A stretch of 54,177 bases of DNA from Desulfocurvus sp. (GTDB taxonomy: Bacteria > Desulfobacterota > Desulfovibrionia > Desulfovibrionales > Desulfovibrionaceae): positions 227,110 to 281,286 of the forward strand of contig JAIMKR010000002.1 of NCBI GenBank assembly GCA_020692325.1, read 5' to 3'. Below the pieces are notes generated by a model. That model did not search any database. It had not been told where the DNA came from and saw only the letters and a program-made list of their open reading frames with translations. The position numbers were made by a program, and so were the translations under genes. Shown piece after piece: positions 10,623 to 19,425 of this stretch (position 1 is the stretch's first letter; each line of letters starts with the position of its first letter).

Positions 10623-11954
10623 ATGAGCCAGCCTTTCAAAGACGCCACTGGTCTGTGCAAGACCATCATGCGCAACGGCTACGACGCCTACGTCATCAAC
10701 GCTCGGTTGCAAAAGACCCTGCTGGCCGAGGCCGGCTCCCAGCTGGCCATGGACATCAGCACCGAGCTGGATTTTGAAGGTCTCAAGCGCCTGTTCCCCA
10801 GCGTGGAGCCCTCGGATGAGGAGGGCGTCGTCGCCCGCCTCCGCCAGGATGGCGCGACCTTCTTTTTTCATGCCGCAGCGGTGGAGAATGGCGGCCACCC
10901 CGAGGAGTGCGTGGCCCGGCTGACTCCCCGGCTGCTGAAGCTGCTGCAGGACAGGGGCGAGATTCCCCTCGCGGCGGCATGCCCGTATTTGCCCGCCCCC
11001 GAGGACCGCGACCACGGCTTGTCCTTCGACGGCGGCGAGGTCCGCATCAAGGGCTTCGCCGATCAGGCGCTCAAGCAGGACTACCTGCTGGCCGTGCGGG
11101 CCATCCGCTTCGCGGCCAACTACCATTTGCCCATCGAGCCAAACAGCTGGCTGGCTATCATCCGCGGCGCGCGGCGCGTGCTGGACTACTGCTCCGTCTC
11201 GGACATCATGGACGAGTGGCGCAAGGTGGAGGCCGAGAACATGCACGCCTTCGTGCGGCTGCTGCTCGAATGCCAGATTTTGCACGGCCTCATCCCGGAG
11301 ATCGCGGCGCTGGCGCGCGTCAAGCAGATCAAGAATCCGGAGGAGGGCGAGGAGACGGTTTTCGACCACACCACCGAGGTGATGCGCCATTACCCGGAAG
11401 TGCTGCCCTATGACTGGTACGGCACGCTGGCCTGCATGTTCCACGACGTGGGCAAGCTGTACACGGCCGAGTACAGCGACGGCCAGTGGAGCTTTTTGCA
11501 GCACCACCGCGTGGGCGCCAAGGTCACGCGCAAGATCCTCAATCGTCTGCACTTTCCGTCCGAGGACGTGGATCTCATCTGCACTCTGGTGCGCGACCAC
11601 ATGCGGCCGCACTTCATGCTCACGGACAAGGGCATTCGCCGGCTCATGGCCATCGACGAGTATCCGCGCATTCTGGAGATGGTCCGCGCGGACATCAAGG
11701 CCCGGAACGGTTCCTACCGTGAATTCAATCACAACCTGAAAATGCTGGAGCGCGGCGACACGCCCGAGGAGGCCCTCGAGCCGTTCCTCAATGGCCGCGA
11801 CATCATGCAGGCCACCGGTCTCAATCCCGGTCCCACGGTGGGCATCATCCGCGACGAGCTGCTCAAGGCGCAGATCGCCGGCGATGTGACGAGCATCGAC
11901 GAGGCCAAGTCCTTCGTGGTGTGCTACGCCAAGGATGAGCGGCTGGGAAACTAA
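10623..11954 (+). CDS. HD-domain protein with a degenerate CCA-adding-enzyme head
   Basis: 443 residues built like a bacterial tRNA nucleotidyltransferase/poly(A) polymerase followed by an HD phosphohydrolase. The RNA-binding neck is recognisable (KQDYLLAVRAIRFAANYHLP at 151-170, then IEPNSW) and matches the family block LLRAVRFAARL...IEP. The HD domain is intact: FDHT (His249), FHDVGK (His274-Asp275), further His at 294-295 and the RDHMRPHF helix. The nucleotidyltransferase head is not: the GGxVRD loop is NARLQK (26-31), the DxD site is reduced to one Asp (AMDIST, 42-47), and no RDFTINAL block is found. I infer an HD phosphatase or phosphodiesterase rather than a CCA-adding enzyme. It follows pyrC by 60 bases and ends at a strong terminator. 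Confidence 0.75.
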   Translation: MSQPFKDATGLCKTIMRNGYDAYVINARLQKTLLAEAGSQLAMDISTELDFEGLKRLFPSVEPSDEEGVVARLRQDGATFFFHAAAVENGGHPEECVARLTPRLLKLLQDRGEIPLAAACPYLPAPEDRDHGLSFDGGEVRIKGFADQALKQDYLLAVRAIRFAANYHLPIEPNSWLAIIRGARRVLDYCSVSDIMDEWRKVEAENMHAFVRLLLECQILHGLIPEIAALARVKQIKNPEEGEETVFDHTTEVMRHYPEVLPYDWYGTLACMFHDVGKLYTAEYSDGQWSFLQHHRVGAKVTRKILNRLHFPSEDVDLICTLVRDHMRPHFMLTDKGIRRLMAIDEYPRILEMVRADIKARNGSYREFNHNLKMLERGDTPEEALEPFLNGRDIMQATGLNPGPTVGIIRDELLKAQIAGDVTSIDEAKSFVVCYAKDERLGN

Positions 11955-11983
11955 CCCGGCCGCGCGTTTTTACGCTGGAATCG

Positions 11984-12018
11984 ACGGCGGGGGCGGAACA
12001 TGCCCCCGCCGTTTTTTT
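11984..12018 (+). terminator. Rho-independent terminator
   Basis: ACGGCGGGGGC pairs perfectly with GCCCCCGCCGT around a seven-base loop, followed by seven T. It lies about 30 bases after the HD-protein stop and ends the pyrBC-HD transcript before the convergent MFS gene. Confidence 0.95.
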
Positions 12019-12175
12019 GTGACCATCGCAGATGGTTGTGGATGGTTGCGGTTAATCTGGCTTGGGCGTCTGGCTCGGGTGGGAGGCCGAGGTCCGGCGT
12101 CGGGCTTTGGTTGGCCGCGGCGTCTCGCGAAGGCGCAGGTCCTGGACGTTATTGCGATGCGAAGATGTCAATGCG

Positions 12176-13441
12176 CTACTTCGTCGCCCGGAGAGTCGGA
12201 ACGGGTGAAGTGGTCGCCGTCAACAAGCTCTCCCGGTCACGCAGGGCCGGAAACAAACGCATCCAGGTCAGAACGACGAGCAGGGTGCATGCGCCGCCGA
12301 GCACCACAGCCGGAACCGCGCCGAACCATGCGGCGGTGACGCCGCTCTCGAATTCCCCAAGCTGGTTGGAAGTGCCGATGAACATGGAATTCACGGCGCT
12401 CACGCGGCCGCGCATGCCGTCGGGCGTTTCCAGTTGCACCAGCGAGGCGCGCACCACCACGCTGACCATGTCAGCCGCGCCGAGGACGACCAGGGAGGCC
12501 AGCGACAGGGCGAAGCTCCGCGACAGGCCGAAGGCTATGGTGCACAGACCGAAGACGGCCACGGCCGCGAACATCTTGCGTCCAGCGTTGTGGGTGATGG
12601 GAGAGCGGGCGAGCAGAAGCGACATGACCACGGCTCCGGCGGCCGGCGCGCCGCGCAGCAGGCCCAGGCCCATTGGTCCGACGTCGAGGATGTCCCGCGC
12701 GAAGATGGGCAGGAGTGCTGTGGCGCCGCCGAGCAGCACGGAGAAGAGGTCCAGCGAGATGGCCCCGAGAATTTCCGGGTGGCTTTTGATGTAAGCCACC
12801 CCACCGAGCAGGAAGTGCAGACCGGGCTTTTCAGCTGGGGCGGCGGCTGGTCTGGTCGCACGGATTGTGGCGAGTGCGCCGATGGCGAGGGCGAAGCCCA
12901 GGGCGCCGACCAGATAGACCGCCTGCGGCCCGAGGGCGTAGAGCGCCCCGCCCAGAGCCGGACCGATGATGATTCCGCATTGCCGCGCCGAGGAGCTCAG
13001 GGCCAAAGCGCGCGGCAGATCTCGGCCGGACACGAGGGAGGGCAGGTACGCCGCCATGGTGGGATGCACGAAGGCCCGCGCCGCGCCCATGACCACGGCG
13101 CAGGCCAGCATGGCCGGCTCAGTGAGCAGGCCGTGCCGGCTGCCAAGGGCGAGCGCCACGCAGGTGAGCAGCAGCGTTGTCTGGCAGACCATGATCACGC
13201 GGCGGCGTTCGAAACGATCGGCCACCTGGCCCACGACGAGGGTCAGCAGAAATTGCGGCAGGAATTGCGCCAGGCCGACAAGCCCCAGGGTCAAGGCGCT
13301 GCGCGTCAGGTCGTACACCTGCCAGCCCACGGCCACGGTGAGCATGTTGTAGGCGAGCAGGTCGTAGGTCTGCGACCAGACGAAGCGTGGGAAATGGGTG
13401 TCGCGCAGGGTGGGGGGATTGTGGGGATTCGCGTCGCGCAT
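12176..13441 (-). CDS. MFS transporter, EntS/MFS_3-like exporter
   Basis: Inner-membrane major facilitator with about 12 hydrophobic segments in 421 residues. The loop motif between helices 2 and 3 is GQVADRFERRRVIM, the family's GxxxDRxGRR signature. The sequence pattern (WSQTYDLLAYNMLTVAVGWQVYDL at the start, split over the first helix, and RGRVSAVNSMFIGTSNQLGEF late) resembles the MFS_3 branch that includes the enterobactin exporter EntS. Substrate cannot be read from the sequence; no siderophore biosynthesis genes are nearby. ATG is preceded by GGAGGAACCTC. It converges with the HD-protein gene. Confidence 0.85.
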   Translation of the reverse strand: MRDANPHNPPTLRDTHFPRFVWSQTYDLLAYNMLTVAVGWQVYDLTRSALTLGLVGLAQFLPQFLLTLVVGQVADRFERRRVIMVCQTTLLLTCVALALGSRHGLLTEPAMLACAVVMGAARAFVHPTMAAYLPSLVSGRDLPRALALSSSARQCGIIIGPALGGALYALGPQAVYLVGALGFALAIGALATIRATRPAAAPAEKPGLHFLLGGVAYIKSHPEILGAISLDLFSVLLGGATALLPIFARDILDVGPMGLGLLRGAPAAGAVVMSLLLARSPITHNAGRKMFAAVAVFGLCTIAFGLSRSFALSLASLVVLGAADMVSVVVRASLVQLETPDGMRGRVSAVNSMFIGTSNQLGEFESGVTAAWFGAVPAVVLGGACTLLVVLTWMRLFPALRDRESLLTATTSPVPTLRATK

Positions 13442-13809
13442 GAGGTTCCTCCGGTGGCGGGGGGGAACCTACATGCGCCGTGGCCGGTCGGCAAGAGGGT
13501 CGCTTTTCGCGTGGCGCGGCCGCTCGTGTTGTTTTCGGCCTCCGTCATCCGGCCGTTCGAGTTCCTTTCCGCTGATGAGGGGGAACCAGCGGTCTCCCGC
13601 CTCCCCACGAATATGGTCGCGGCGGCCGCCCCGTGGAGGGGCATCGGGCTCGCGTCGTCGTGGCGTTTGGAGTCCCCATGAAGCCCGTCGCCGCCATGCG
13701 CGAAGGAAGCCTGCGATGACGGACGAAAAGAACCGGGGGTGATCGTCGTGTGATCATGACGCGAACACATCCCTCCGGCGTTTTTCTCGATATCGTTGCC
13801 GCGCGTCGC
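13442..13809. other. 368-base spacer without a recognised gene
   Basis: Between the MFS start and the copZ stop. It must contain the MFS promoter (minus strand). Open frames on both strands are antisense-like, Arg/Pro-rich and without ribosome sites. I see no repeat, RNA gene or clear terminator for the copA-copZ transcript here. Confidence 0.5.
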
Positions 13810-14010
13810 TTAGCCGACGACCTCGAAGCCGATCTTCTCGATGGCTTTTTTGACCACGGCCGGGTCCACTGGGCTGGTCTCGTCGAAGCTGGCCTTGCCA
13901 GTGAGCAGGTCCACCTTCACGTTGGACACGCCCGGCAGGGCCGAAAGCGCCTTGGTCACGGACATGCGGCAGTGTTCGCAGCTCATGCCTTTCACGGTGA
14001 TGTTGGCCAT
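13810..14010 (-). CDS. copZ: Copper chaperone CopZ-like HMA protein
   Basis: 66-residue cytoplasmic metallochaperone with the ferredoxin-like HMA fold. The metal site is GMSCEHC, a CxxC copper-binding variant with the His that often marks CopZ proteins. It delivers Cu(I) to the P-type ATPase encoded 18 bases upstream on the same strand, so the two are one operon. The ATG is preceded by AAGGAGG. It could bind another soft metal, but the partner argues for copper. Confidence 0.92.
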   Translation of the reverse strand: MANITVKGMSCEHCRMSVTKALSALPGVSNVKVDLLTGKASFDETSPVDPAVVKKAIEKIGFEVVG

Positions 14011-14028
14011 GGTTGGCCTCCTTGTCGG

Positions 14029-16551
14029 TTAGGGGTGGAAAAAGCGCAGGCGCAGGGCGTTGCCCACCACGGTGACGGAGGAGAGCGCCATGGCCGTGCC
14101 CGCGAGCATGGGGTTGAGGGTGGGCCCGCCGAAGACGTGCAACACGCCCGCCGCCACGGGGATGCCGATGGAGTTGAAGGCGAAGGCCCAGAACAGATTC
14201 TGCCGGATGTTGCGCATGGTCGCGCGCGAGAGGGAAAGGGCGGTGAGCACGCCGGAAACGCCGCCGGAGAGCAGCACCATGTCGCCGCTCTCCACCGCCG
14301 CGTCGATGCCGCTGCCCATGGCCAGCCCCACGTCGGCCACGGCAAGCGCCGGGGCGTCGTTGACGCCGTCGCCCACCATGATCACCTTGCGTCCGCCGTG
14401 GCCGGTGGCGGCCATGCTCGCGCGCAGGCGTTCGACCTCCCTGGCCTTGCCCTCGGGCGGCACGCCGGCCGTCACCTCGCCGATTCCCGCGCGGACCGCG
14501 ATGGCCCGGGCCGTGCGCGCATTGTCGCCGGTGAGCATGATGAGCCTGAGTCCGCGCGCGCGTAGGCTGGCCAACACCTCGGGCGTTTCCGGCCGCAGCT
14601 GGTCGGCCACGCCGATGACCGCCGTGGGCACATCGTCCACCTCCAGGCACAGCGGCGTTTGGCCCTGATCGGCCAGCCGCGCCACGGCCTCGCCCAATGC
14701 TCCTGCGGCGAAACCGGCCCCGGCGAAGGATGCGTTGCCGATGCGCACCGCGCGGCCGTTCACCAGCGCCTCCACGCCCTGGCCCGGCAGCGAGGTGAAG
14801 CGTTCCGGCTCGGGAACCTCGATGCCGCGCGCCAGCGCTCCGGTCAGCACGGCCTGGGCCAGCGGATGCTCGGAGCGTCGTTCCGCGCCGGCGGCCAGCG
14901 CCACAATCTCATCCTCGGTCAGCGCGCCTTCCGGTGCGGTCACTATCTCCGTGAGTTCCGGCGCTCCCTTGGTCAGGGTGCCAGTCTTGTCGAAAATCAC
15001 CACGCTCGCCTGTCCCGCGGCCTGCAAGGCCTCGCCGCTCTTGATGAGCACGCCGAGCTGCGCGCCCCGGCCGGTGGCCACCATGATGGACATGGGCGTG
15101 GCCAGCCCCATGGCGCATGGGCAGGCGATGACGAGCACCGCCGTGAAGATGCGCAGGGCGAAGGGCGCGCCAGCGCCGGCCAGCAGCCAGGCCAGGCCGG
15201 AGAGCACGGCCAGCCCCATGACCACAGGCACGAACACCGCGCTCACGCGGTCGGCCAGATTGGCGATGGGGGCCTTGCTGCCTTGCGCCTGCTGCACCAT
15301 GTCCACGATGCGCGCGAGCATGGTGTCCTCGCCGGTCTTCTCCGCGCGGATGGTCAGCGCGCCGGCCCCGTTGAGGGTTCCGGCCGCCACCTTGTCGCCA
15401 GGCTCCTTGGCGACGGGCAGGCTTTCACCGGTGAGCATGCTTTCGTCCACGCCGCCGGAGCCGGAGAGCACCACGCCGTCCACGGCGATGCGTTCGCCCG
15501 GTCGGGCCAGCACCACGTCGCCGGGCGCGACCTCGGCCGCGGGCACCCGCGCCTCTTCCGGTCCCAGGCCGCCGTGCCGGATCACCGTGGCCGTCTCTGG
15601 CGCGAGGGAGAGCAGGGCACGCACCGCGCCGGTGGTCTTCAGCCGGCTGCGCGCCTCCAGGTACTTGCCCAGCGAGATCATAGCCAGCAGCACGGCGGCG
15701 GATTCGTAGTAGAGGTCGTGCGCGCGGACCGTCGGCGTGTCGCCGAGCAGGATCAGCAGCGTGTTCCACAAGCTGTGCAGAAAGGCCGCGCCCGTTCCCA
15801 CGGCCACCAGCGTGTCCATGCTCGGGGCATTGTGCAGCAGGGCGGGAATGCCCCGCGTGTAGAACCCGCGTCCGGCCCAGAGCACCGGCAGGGTCAACAG
15901 GAGTTGTGTGCAGGCGAAAACCGCCGGCGAGATTCGCGGATCGAGGAAGGCGGGCAGCGGCAGGCCGATCATGTGTCCCATGGACAGGACGAGCAGGGGC
16001 AGGGCGAAACCGAAGGCGGGAAGGAGTTCGCGGCGCTGCCGGGCCAGCTGGGTCTCGGCGTCGCGGCGGCGTTCCTCGAACATGGCCGCCGAGCGTGAGA
16101 CGATCTGCGAGCCGAAGCCGGCCTCGTCGATGAGGGCCATGAGCGTCGAGGGCTTGGTCGCGCGCGGATCATAGACGAGGCTTGCGCCGTCGGTGGCCAG
16201 ATTCACCGTGGCCTCGCGCACGCCGTCGGCCGCGCGCAGCACCCGCTCCAACCGGGTCGAGCACGCCGCGCAGGTCATGCCGCTGATGGCGAGGTGCAGA
16301 GTCGCCGAATCCGGGCCACCAGCCTCGGGCTTTTCGAACAGCGCCTCGAAACCGGCGTCGGCGATGGCCTGAGCCATGTCCGGCTCGTTGTCGCGTTCGG
16401 GATCGTATTCAACTTCGAGCGTTTCCGCCGCCAGACTCACGTCGGCCCGGGACACGCCCTCACGTCCGCGCAGAATGCGTTCGATGCGCGCCGAACAGGC
16501 CGCGCAATGCATGCCCTTGATGCGTGCCCGCGTCAGTATCATCTTGGCCAT
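14029..16551 (-). CDS. copA: Copper-exporting P1B-type ATPase
   Basis: Inner-membrane ATPase that exports Cu(I) from the cytoplasm. The 840-residue protein has two N-terminal HMA domains, with CAAC at 16-19 and 94-97, then transmembrane helices. The actuator motif TGES is at 374-377, the membrane copper site CPC at 477-479 ([11 protein letters not shown]), and the phosphorylation motif DKTGTLT begins at Asp521. SEHPLAQAV and [11 protein letters not shown] follow in the nucleotide-binding and hinge regions. CPC plus two HMA domains identifies the IB-1 copper class. ATG follows GGAGGATCCAGC. It is co-transcribed with copZ downstream. No CueR, CsoR or CopY regulator is encoded next to it. Confidence 0.96.
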   Translation of the reverse strand: MAKMILTRARIKGMHCAACSARIERILRGREGVSRADVSLAAETLEVEYDPERDNEPDMAQAIADAGFEALFEKPEAGGPDSATLHLAISGMTCAACSTRLERVLRAADGVREATVNLATDGASLVYDPRATKPSTLMALIDEAGFGSQIVSRSAAMFEERRRDAETQLARQRRELLPAFGFALPLLVLSMGHMIGLPLPAFLDPRISPAVFACTQLLLTLPVLWAGRGFYTRGIPALLHNAPSMDTLVAVGTGAAFLHSLWNTLLILLGDTPTVRAHDLYYESAAVLLAMISLGKYLEARSRLKTTGAVRALLSLAPETATVIRHGGLGPEEARVPAAEVAPGDVVLARPGERIAVDGVVLSGSGGVDESMLTGESLPVAKEPGDKVAAGTLNGAGALTIRAEKTGEDTMLARIVDMVQQAQGSKAPIANLADRVSAVFVPVVMGLAVLSGLAWLLAGAGAPFALRIFTAVLVIACPCAMGLATPMSIMVATGRGAQLGVLIKSGEALQAAGQASVVIFDKTGTLTKGAPELTEIVTAPEGALTEDEIVALAAGAERRSEHPLAQAVLTGALARGIEVPEPERFTSLPGQGVEALVNGRAVRIGNASFAGAGFAAGALGEAVARLADQGQTPLCLEVDDVPTAVIGVADQLRPETPEVLASLRARGLRLIMLTGDNARTARAIAVRAGIGEVTAGVPPEGKAREVERLRASMAATGHGGRKVIMVGDGVNDAPALAVADVGLAMGSGIDAAVESGDMVLLSGGVSGVLTALSLSRATMRNIRQNLFWAFAFNSIGIPVAAGVLHVFGGPTLNPMLAGTAMALSSVTVVGNALRLRFFHP

Positions 16552-16598
16552 GCTGGATCCTCCAGCCGGTTTTCCGGCCGTTGTCGCCCCGAGGAGCT

Positions 16599-16626
16599 AT
16601 GGTAAGGCCCTGGCGCGTTCTGTAAA
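16599..16626 (-). promoter_or_regulatory. Candidate copA promoter
   Basis: On the minus strand TTTACA (16626-16621) and TACCAT (16604-16599) are separated by 16 bases, with the -10 about 50 bases upstream of the copA ATG. The -10 matches four of six consensus positions. The surrounding GGCCTT/AAGGCC symmetry is reminiscent of MerR-type promoters, but I could not fit a CueR operator. Confidence 0.3.
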
Positions 16627-16787
16627 GGCCGCGCCGTGTTCTTTCGTAAAATGCCGGGCGGTGCGGCGCAAGCAAACAACGCATTGCCTCGTGTCGTCGT
16701 TTCGCCTATACGTAGCGCGTCCGACTTGGCGCGTTCCCTTTTTCAGGCACGCGGCGGGTGGGACCGTCAGATACTTGACTATAACGG

Positions 16788-16817
16788 TTGACTGCGGCCG
16801 GCAAAACGCAGCATAAC
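16788..16817 (+). promoter_or_regulatory. Candidate sigma-70 promoter for the 3D-domain gene
   Basis: TTGACT (16788-16793) and CATAAC (16812-16817) are 18 bases apart. A second TTGACT begins 13 bases earlier (16775), giving a direct repeat TTGACTATAACGG-TTGACT. The start codon is 110 bases downstream. AT content rises locally, as expected for a promoter. Confidence 0.4.
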
Positions 16818-16927
16818 AAGCCATGCCGCCCATTTCCCGAACCTGGAACGAACCTTGCTCGGCCCATGAGCGCGGCGGCGTATCGCGCGCTCAGCACATG
16901 GACCGCATGCTTTCCAAGGAGGCTCCC

Positions 16928-17428
16928 ATGACCCGGCATCTCACCATAATAGCCGTGCTCCTGGCTCTGGCCGCCGCCCTGGGCTGCTCTCTGGCCGCCC
17001 TGGCCGCACAGGCCACGGAACTCGACGTCCTTAAATTTACCACAGGCTCCGAATACCGCGCCGAGGTCGCCCACATCTTCGTCACCGATCAGGCCTACCT
17101 TCATCGGCTGGAGGCCCAAAGCAAACCCATCGTCGCCTCCGTCACCGTCACCGCCTACAACGCCGTCACCGCCCAGACCGACACCGATCCCAATATCGCC
17201 GCATCCATGCGGCACGTCCGTCCCGGCACCGTCGCCGTCTCCCGCGACCTCTTCGACAAGGGTTGGGTTTTCGGCCGCAAGATCCGCATCGAGGGGCTCG
17301 GCATCTTTGAGATCAACGATATCATGGCCGCCCGGCACGATCACAGCATCGACATCTTCATTGGCAACAATCAGGAGTGCCACGCCTTCGGCAAGCGCCA
17401 CACCCGCGCCGCCTTGCTGAGCATTTAA
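16928..17428 (+). CDS. Exported 3D-domain protein
   Basis: 166 residues with a cleavable N-terminal signal (hydrophobic stretch 6-27, likely cut after AQA near residue 28). ALGC at 17-20 is only a weak lipobox. The mature part carries a 3D (three-aspartate) double-psi beta-barrel domain: VTAYNA at 74-79, then VAVSRDLF, VFGRKIRIEGLGIFEINDIM and HDHSIDIFIG, with the characteristic aspartates around 109, 131 and 142. Relatives act on or bind peptidoglycan (MltA C-terminal domain, YabE, RpfB-like proteins). I chose the ATG with GGAGG eight bases upstream; an in-frame upstream extension is open but lacks a signal-peptide start. It stands alone, converging with glnA across a repeat-rich spacer. Confidence 0.8.
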   Translation: MTRHLTIIAVLLALAAALGCSLAALAAQATELDVLKFTTGSEYRAEVAHIFVTDQAYLHRLEAQSKPIVASVTVTAYNAVTAQTDTDPNIAASMRHVRPGTVAVSRDLFDKGWVFGRKIRIEGLGIFEINDIMAARHDHSIDIFIGNNQECHAFGKRHTRAALLSI

Positions 17429-17554
17429 ATAGCCTCGGTCACTGACGGGCATGCCCTCCCTGTTCGCAGGGGGGCTGGGGAGTGCGCAGCTCACTGGCCG
17501 CCGGGAGAGGCATCCATAACGCTACGACACGTGGCCTGGGACATGCTCCGCAGG

Positions 17555-17604
17555 CCCAGGGGCGCTGCCCCTGGGAACCCCGCCAAAGGGCATGCGCCCT
17601 TTGG
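17555..17604. repeat. Intergenic palindromic repeat core, copy A
   Basis: Two adjacent small hairpins: CCCAGGGGC-GCT-GCCCCTGGG (17555-17575) and CCAAAGGGC-ATGC-GCCCTTTGG (17583-17604), followed by AATCCCT. The same unit recurs at 48441-48490 with compensatory changes in the arms. I know similar AAAGGG...CCCTTTGGAATCCC elements from Desulfovibrio intergenic regions. Confidence 0.85.
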
Positions 17605-17614
17605 AATCCCTATG

Positions 17615-17664
17615 CCGAACGAAACCGCCCGGATGGCATTCGCCATCCGGGCGGTTTCGTTCGG
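17615..17664. terminator. Long perfect hairpin, probable bidirectional terminator
   Basis: 23-bp perfect inverted repeat with a 4-base loop (arms 17615-17637 and 17642-17664). The outer part of the right arm reads GGTTTCGTTCGG and the left arm carries its complement, so the GC-rich core is followed by a T-rich tract on both strands. It lies between the 3D-domain gene and glnA, which converge. Confidence 0.7.
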
Positions 17665-17725
17665 GAAGAGGCTTGCTGGGGGGCGGTGAAGGCGGGGGCA
17701 TGGAACTTTTTTCCGGCCTGGCCGC

Positions 17726-17769
17726 ACTTGAAAGGCCCCGATCGCATCCGCGATCGGGGCCTTTCAAGT
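17726..17769. terminator. Second long perfect hairpin, probable glnA terminator
   Basis: 20-bp perfect inverted repeat with loop ATCC (arms 17726-17745, 17750-17769): a GC-rich core GGCCCCGATCGC flanked by CTTGAAA and TTTCAAG. It lies about 60 bases beyond the glnA stop. Its sequence is unrelated to the hairpin at 17615. Confidence 0.7.
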
Positions 17770-17830
17770 ATGAGGGGGGGGCGGCGGGGGAATCATTTTC
17801 CCCAGGCCCCCGGAGGCATGTTCTTTCGTT

Positions 17831-19174
17831 TTATAGCACGGGCAGGTAGCGGTCGATTTCGTACTGCGTGACCTGGGTGCGGTAGCGGTCCCACTCCATG
17901 ATCTTGTTCTCGTAGAGTTTGGTGAAGATGTGGTCGCCCAGGGTTTCGCGGACGAGATCGCTTTTGCGCATTTCCTCGGCGGCTTCGTAAAGGCTGCCGG
18001 GCAGGGCGGTGATGCCGTGCTTGTCCAGGGTCGGCTGGTCCATGTGGAAGATGTCGGCCTCGACGGGGTCGGGCAGGACGTATCCGTGTTCCATGCCCTT
18101 GAGGCCGGCGGCGAGCATGATGGCGAAAGTGAGGTAGGGGTTGGCGGCCGGATCGGGGCAGCGCAGCTCCATGCGGGTGGCGGCCTCCTTGCCGGGCTTG
18201 TACATGGGCACGCGCACCAGCGCGGAGCGGTTGCGCCGGGCCCAGGCCACGTAGACGGGGGCCTCGTAACCGGGCACGAGGCGTTTGTACGAGTTGACCC
18301 ACTGGTTGGTGATGCAGGCGAACTCGCGCGCGTGCTTGAGGATGCCGGCGATGAAGCTCTTGCCCTCGTGGGACAGGTGGTACTTGTCGGAGGGGTCGAA
18401 GAAGAGGTTCTTGCCGTTTTTGAAGAGGGACTGGTGCACGTGCATTCCCGAACCGTTCTGTCCGTGGATGGGCTTGGGCATGAAGGTGGCGTAGGCCCCG
18501 TGCTTGCGGGCCACCTCCTTGACCACGACGCGGTAGGTCATGGTGATGTCGGCCATTTTGAGGGCCTCGGCGTAGCGCATGTCGATTTCGTGCTGGCTGG
18601 CGGCGGCCTCGTGGTGGCTGTACTCGATGGCTATGCCCATTTTCTCCAGGACGAAGATGATGTCGCGGCGGATGTTGTTGCCCAGGTCCAGCGGCGGGGC
18701 GTCGAAGTAGCCCCCCTGGTCCAGGGGTTCGGTGGAGTGGTCGTTGTTGAAGAGGAAGAATTCGAGTTCCGGGCCGCAGTAGTAGGTGTAGCCCTTTTCG
18801 GCGCATTTGCGCAGCACGCGCTTCAGGCAGTAGCGGGAGTCCGCGGTGTAGGGCTGGCCGTCGGGGGTGTGGATGTCGCAGAACATGCGGGCCACTGGAC
18901 GGTCGCTGGGGCGCCAGGCGGCCACCTGGAAGGTGGTCGGGTCGGGTATGGCGATCATGTCGGACTCGTCGATGCGGCAGAAGCCGAGAATGGACGATCC
19001 GTCGAAGCCCATGCCTTCCTCGAAAGCGGCCTCCAGTTCGCGCGGGGTGACCTGGAAGCTTTTGAGCGCGCCGAGGATGTCCACGAACCAGAACTGGATG
19101 AAGCTGATGTCGTATTCCTTGAGGGCCTTGAGCACGTCGTCGGCGTTGCGGCAATTGAAGACCGGGGTGTCCAT
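17831..19174 (-). CDS. glnA: Glutamine synthetase type I
   Basis: Condenses ammonia and glutamate to glutamine with ATP; the main ammonia-assimilation enzyme. The 447-residue protein shows GMGFDGSSILGF, the catalytic metal-site block GPELEFFLF, GSGMHVHQSLF and the C-terminal PGSLYEAAEEM region, where Tyr lies near the position adenylylated in enterobacterial enzymes. Length is nearer the shorter GSI-alpha subtype than the roughly 470-residue beta type, so control by adenylylation is uncertain. The ATG at 19174 has AGGAGG six bases upstream; the frame is open further up but the extension has no family similarity. No glnB/amtB neighbours. Glutamine could feed the asparagine synthase at 35 kb. 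Confidence 0.96.
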   Translation of the reverse strand: MDTPVFNCRNADDVLKALKEYDISFIQFWFVDILGALKSFQVTPRELEAAFEEGMGFDGSSILGFCRIDESDMIAIPDPTTFQVAAWRPSDRPVARMFCDIHTPDGQPYTADSRYCLKRVLRKCAEKGYTYYCGPELEFFLFNNDHSTEPLDQGGYFDAPPLDLGNNIRRDIIFVLEKMGIAIEYSHHEAAASQHEIDMRYAEALKMADITMTYRVVVKEVARKHGAYATFMPKPIHGQNGSGMHVHQSLFKNGKNLFFDPSDKYHLSHEGKSFIAGILKHAREFACITNQWVNSYKRLVPGYEAPVYVAWARRNRSALVRVPMYKPGKEAATRMELRCPDPAANPYLTFAIMLAAGLKGMEHGYVLPDPVEADIFHMDQPTLDKHGITALPGSLYEAAEEMRKSDLVRETLGDHIFTKLYENKIMEWDRYRTQVTQYEIDRYLPVL

Positions 19175-19270
19175 GGACTGCCTCCTGGATGCGGTTGGTC
19201 TTGCGGGGTTGGGACGCGCCGGGGCAGTGGCCGCACGGCGCCGCGGATGCCTGATTCTTAGCCTCGGTGC

Positions 19271-19284
19271 ACAAATTTGTAAAG
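19271..19284 (-). promoter_or_regulatory. Candidate glnA promoter/operator palindrome
   Basis: ACAAATTTGT (19271-19280) is a perfect 10-bp palindrome overlapping TTTACA (minus strand, 19284-19279), a possible -35 about 100 bases upstream of glnA; a TAAGAA lies 17 bases on. I found no sigma-54 TGGC-N9-TTGC element on this strand. Confidence 0.25.
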
Positions 19285-19425
19285 GCGTGTGGCGCGCCGG
19301 AGGGCTGCTGGCTGCATTTTCGTCGGCGCGGGCTGAGGGGACGGCCCCTCCGGGGCCGGGAATGGACGCCGAAGCCGAATGGGCGTAACTGATCCACATG
19401 GCGCACCCGCCACCGGAGGAAACGT

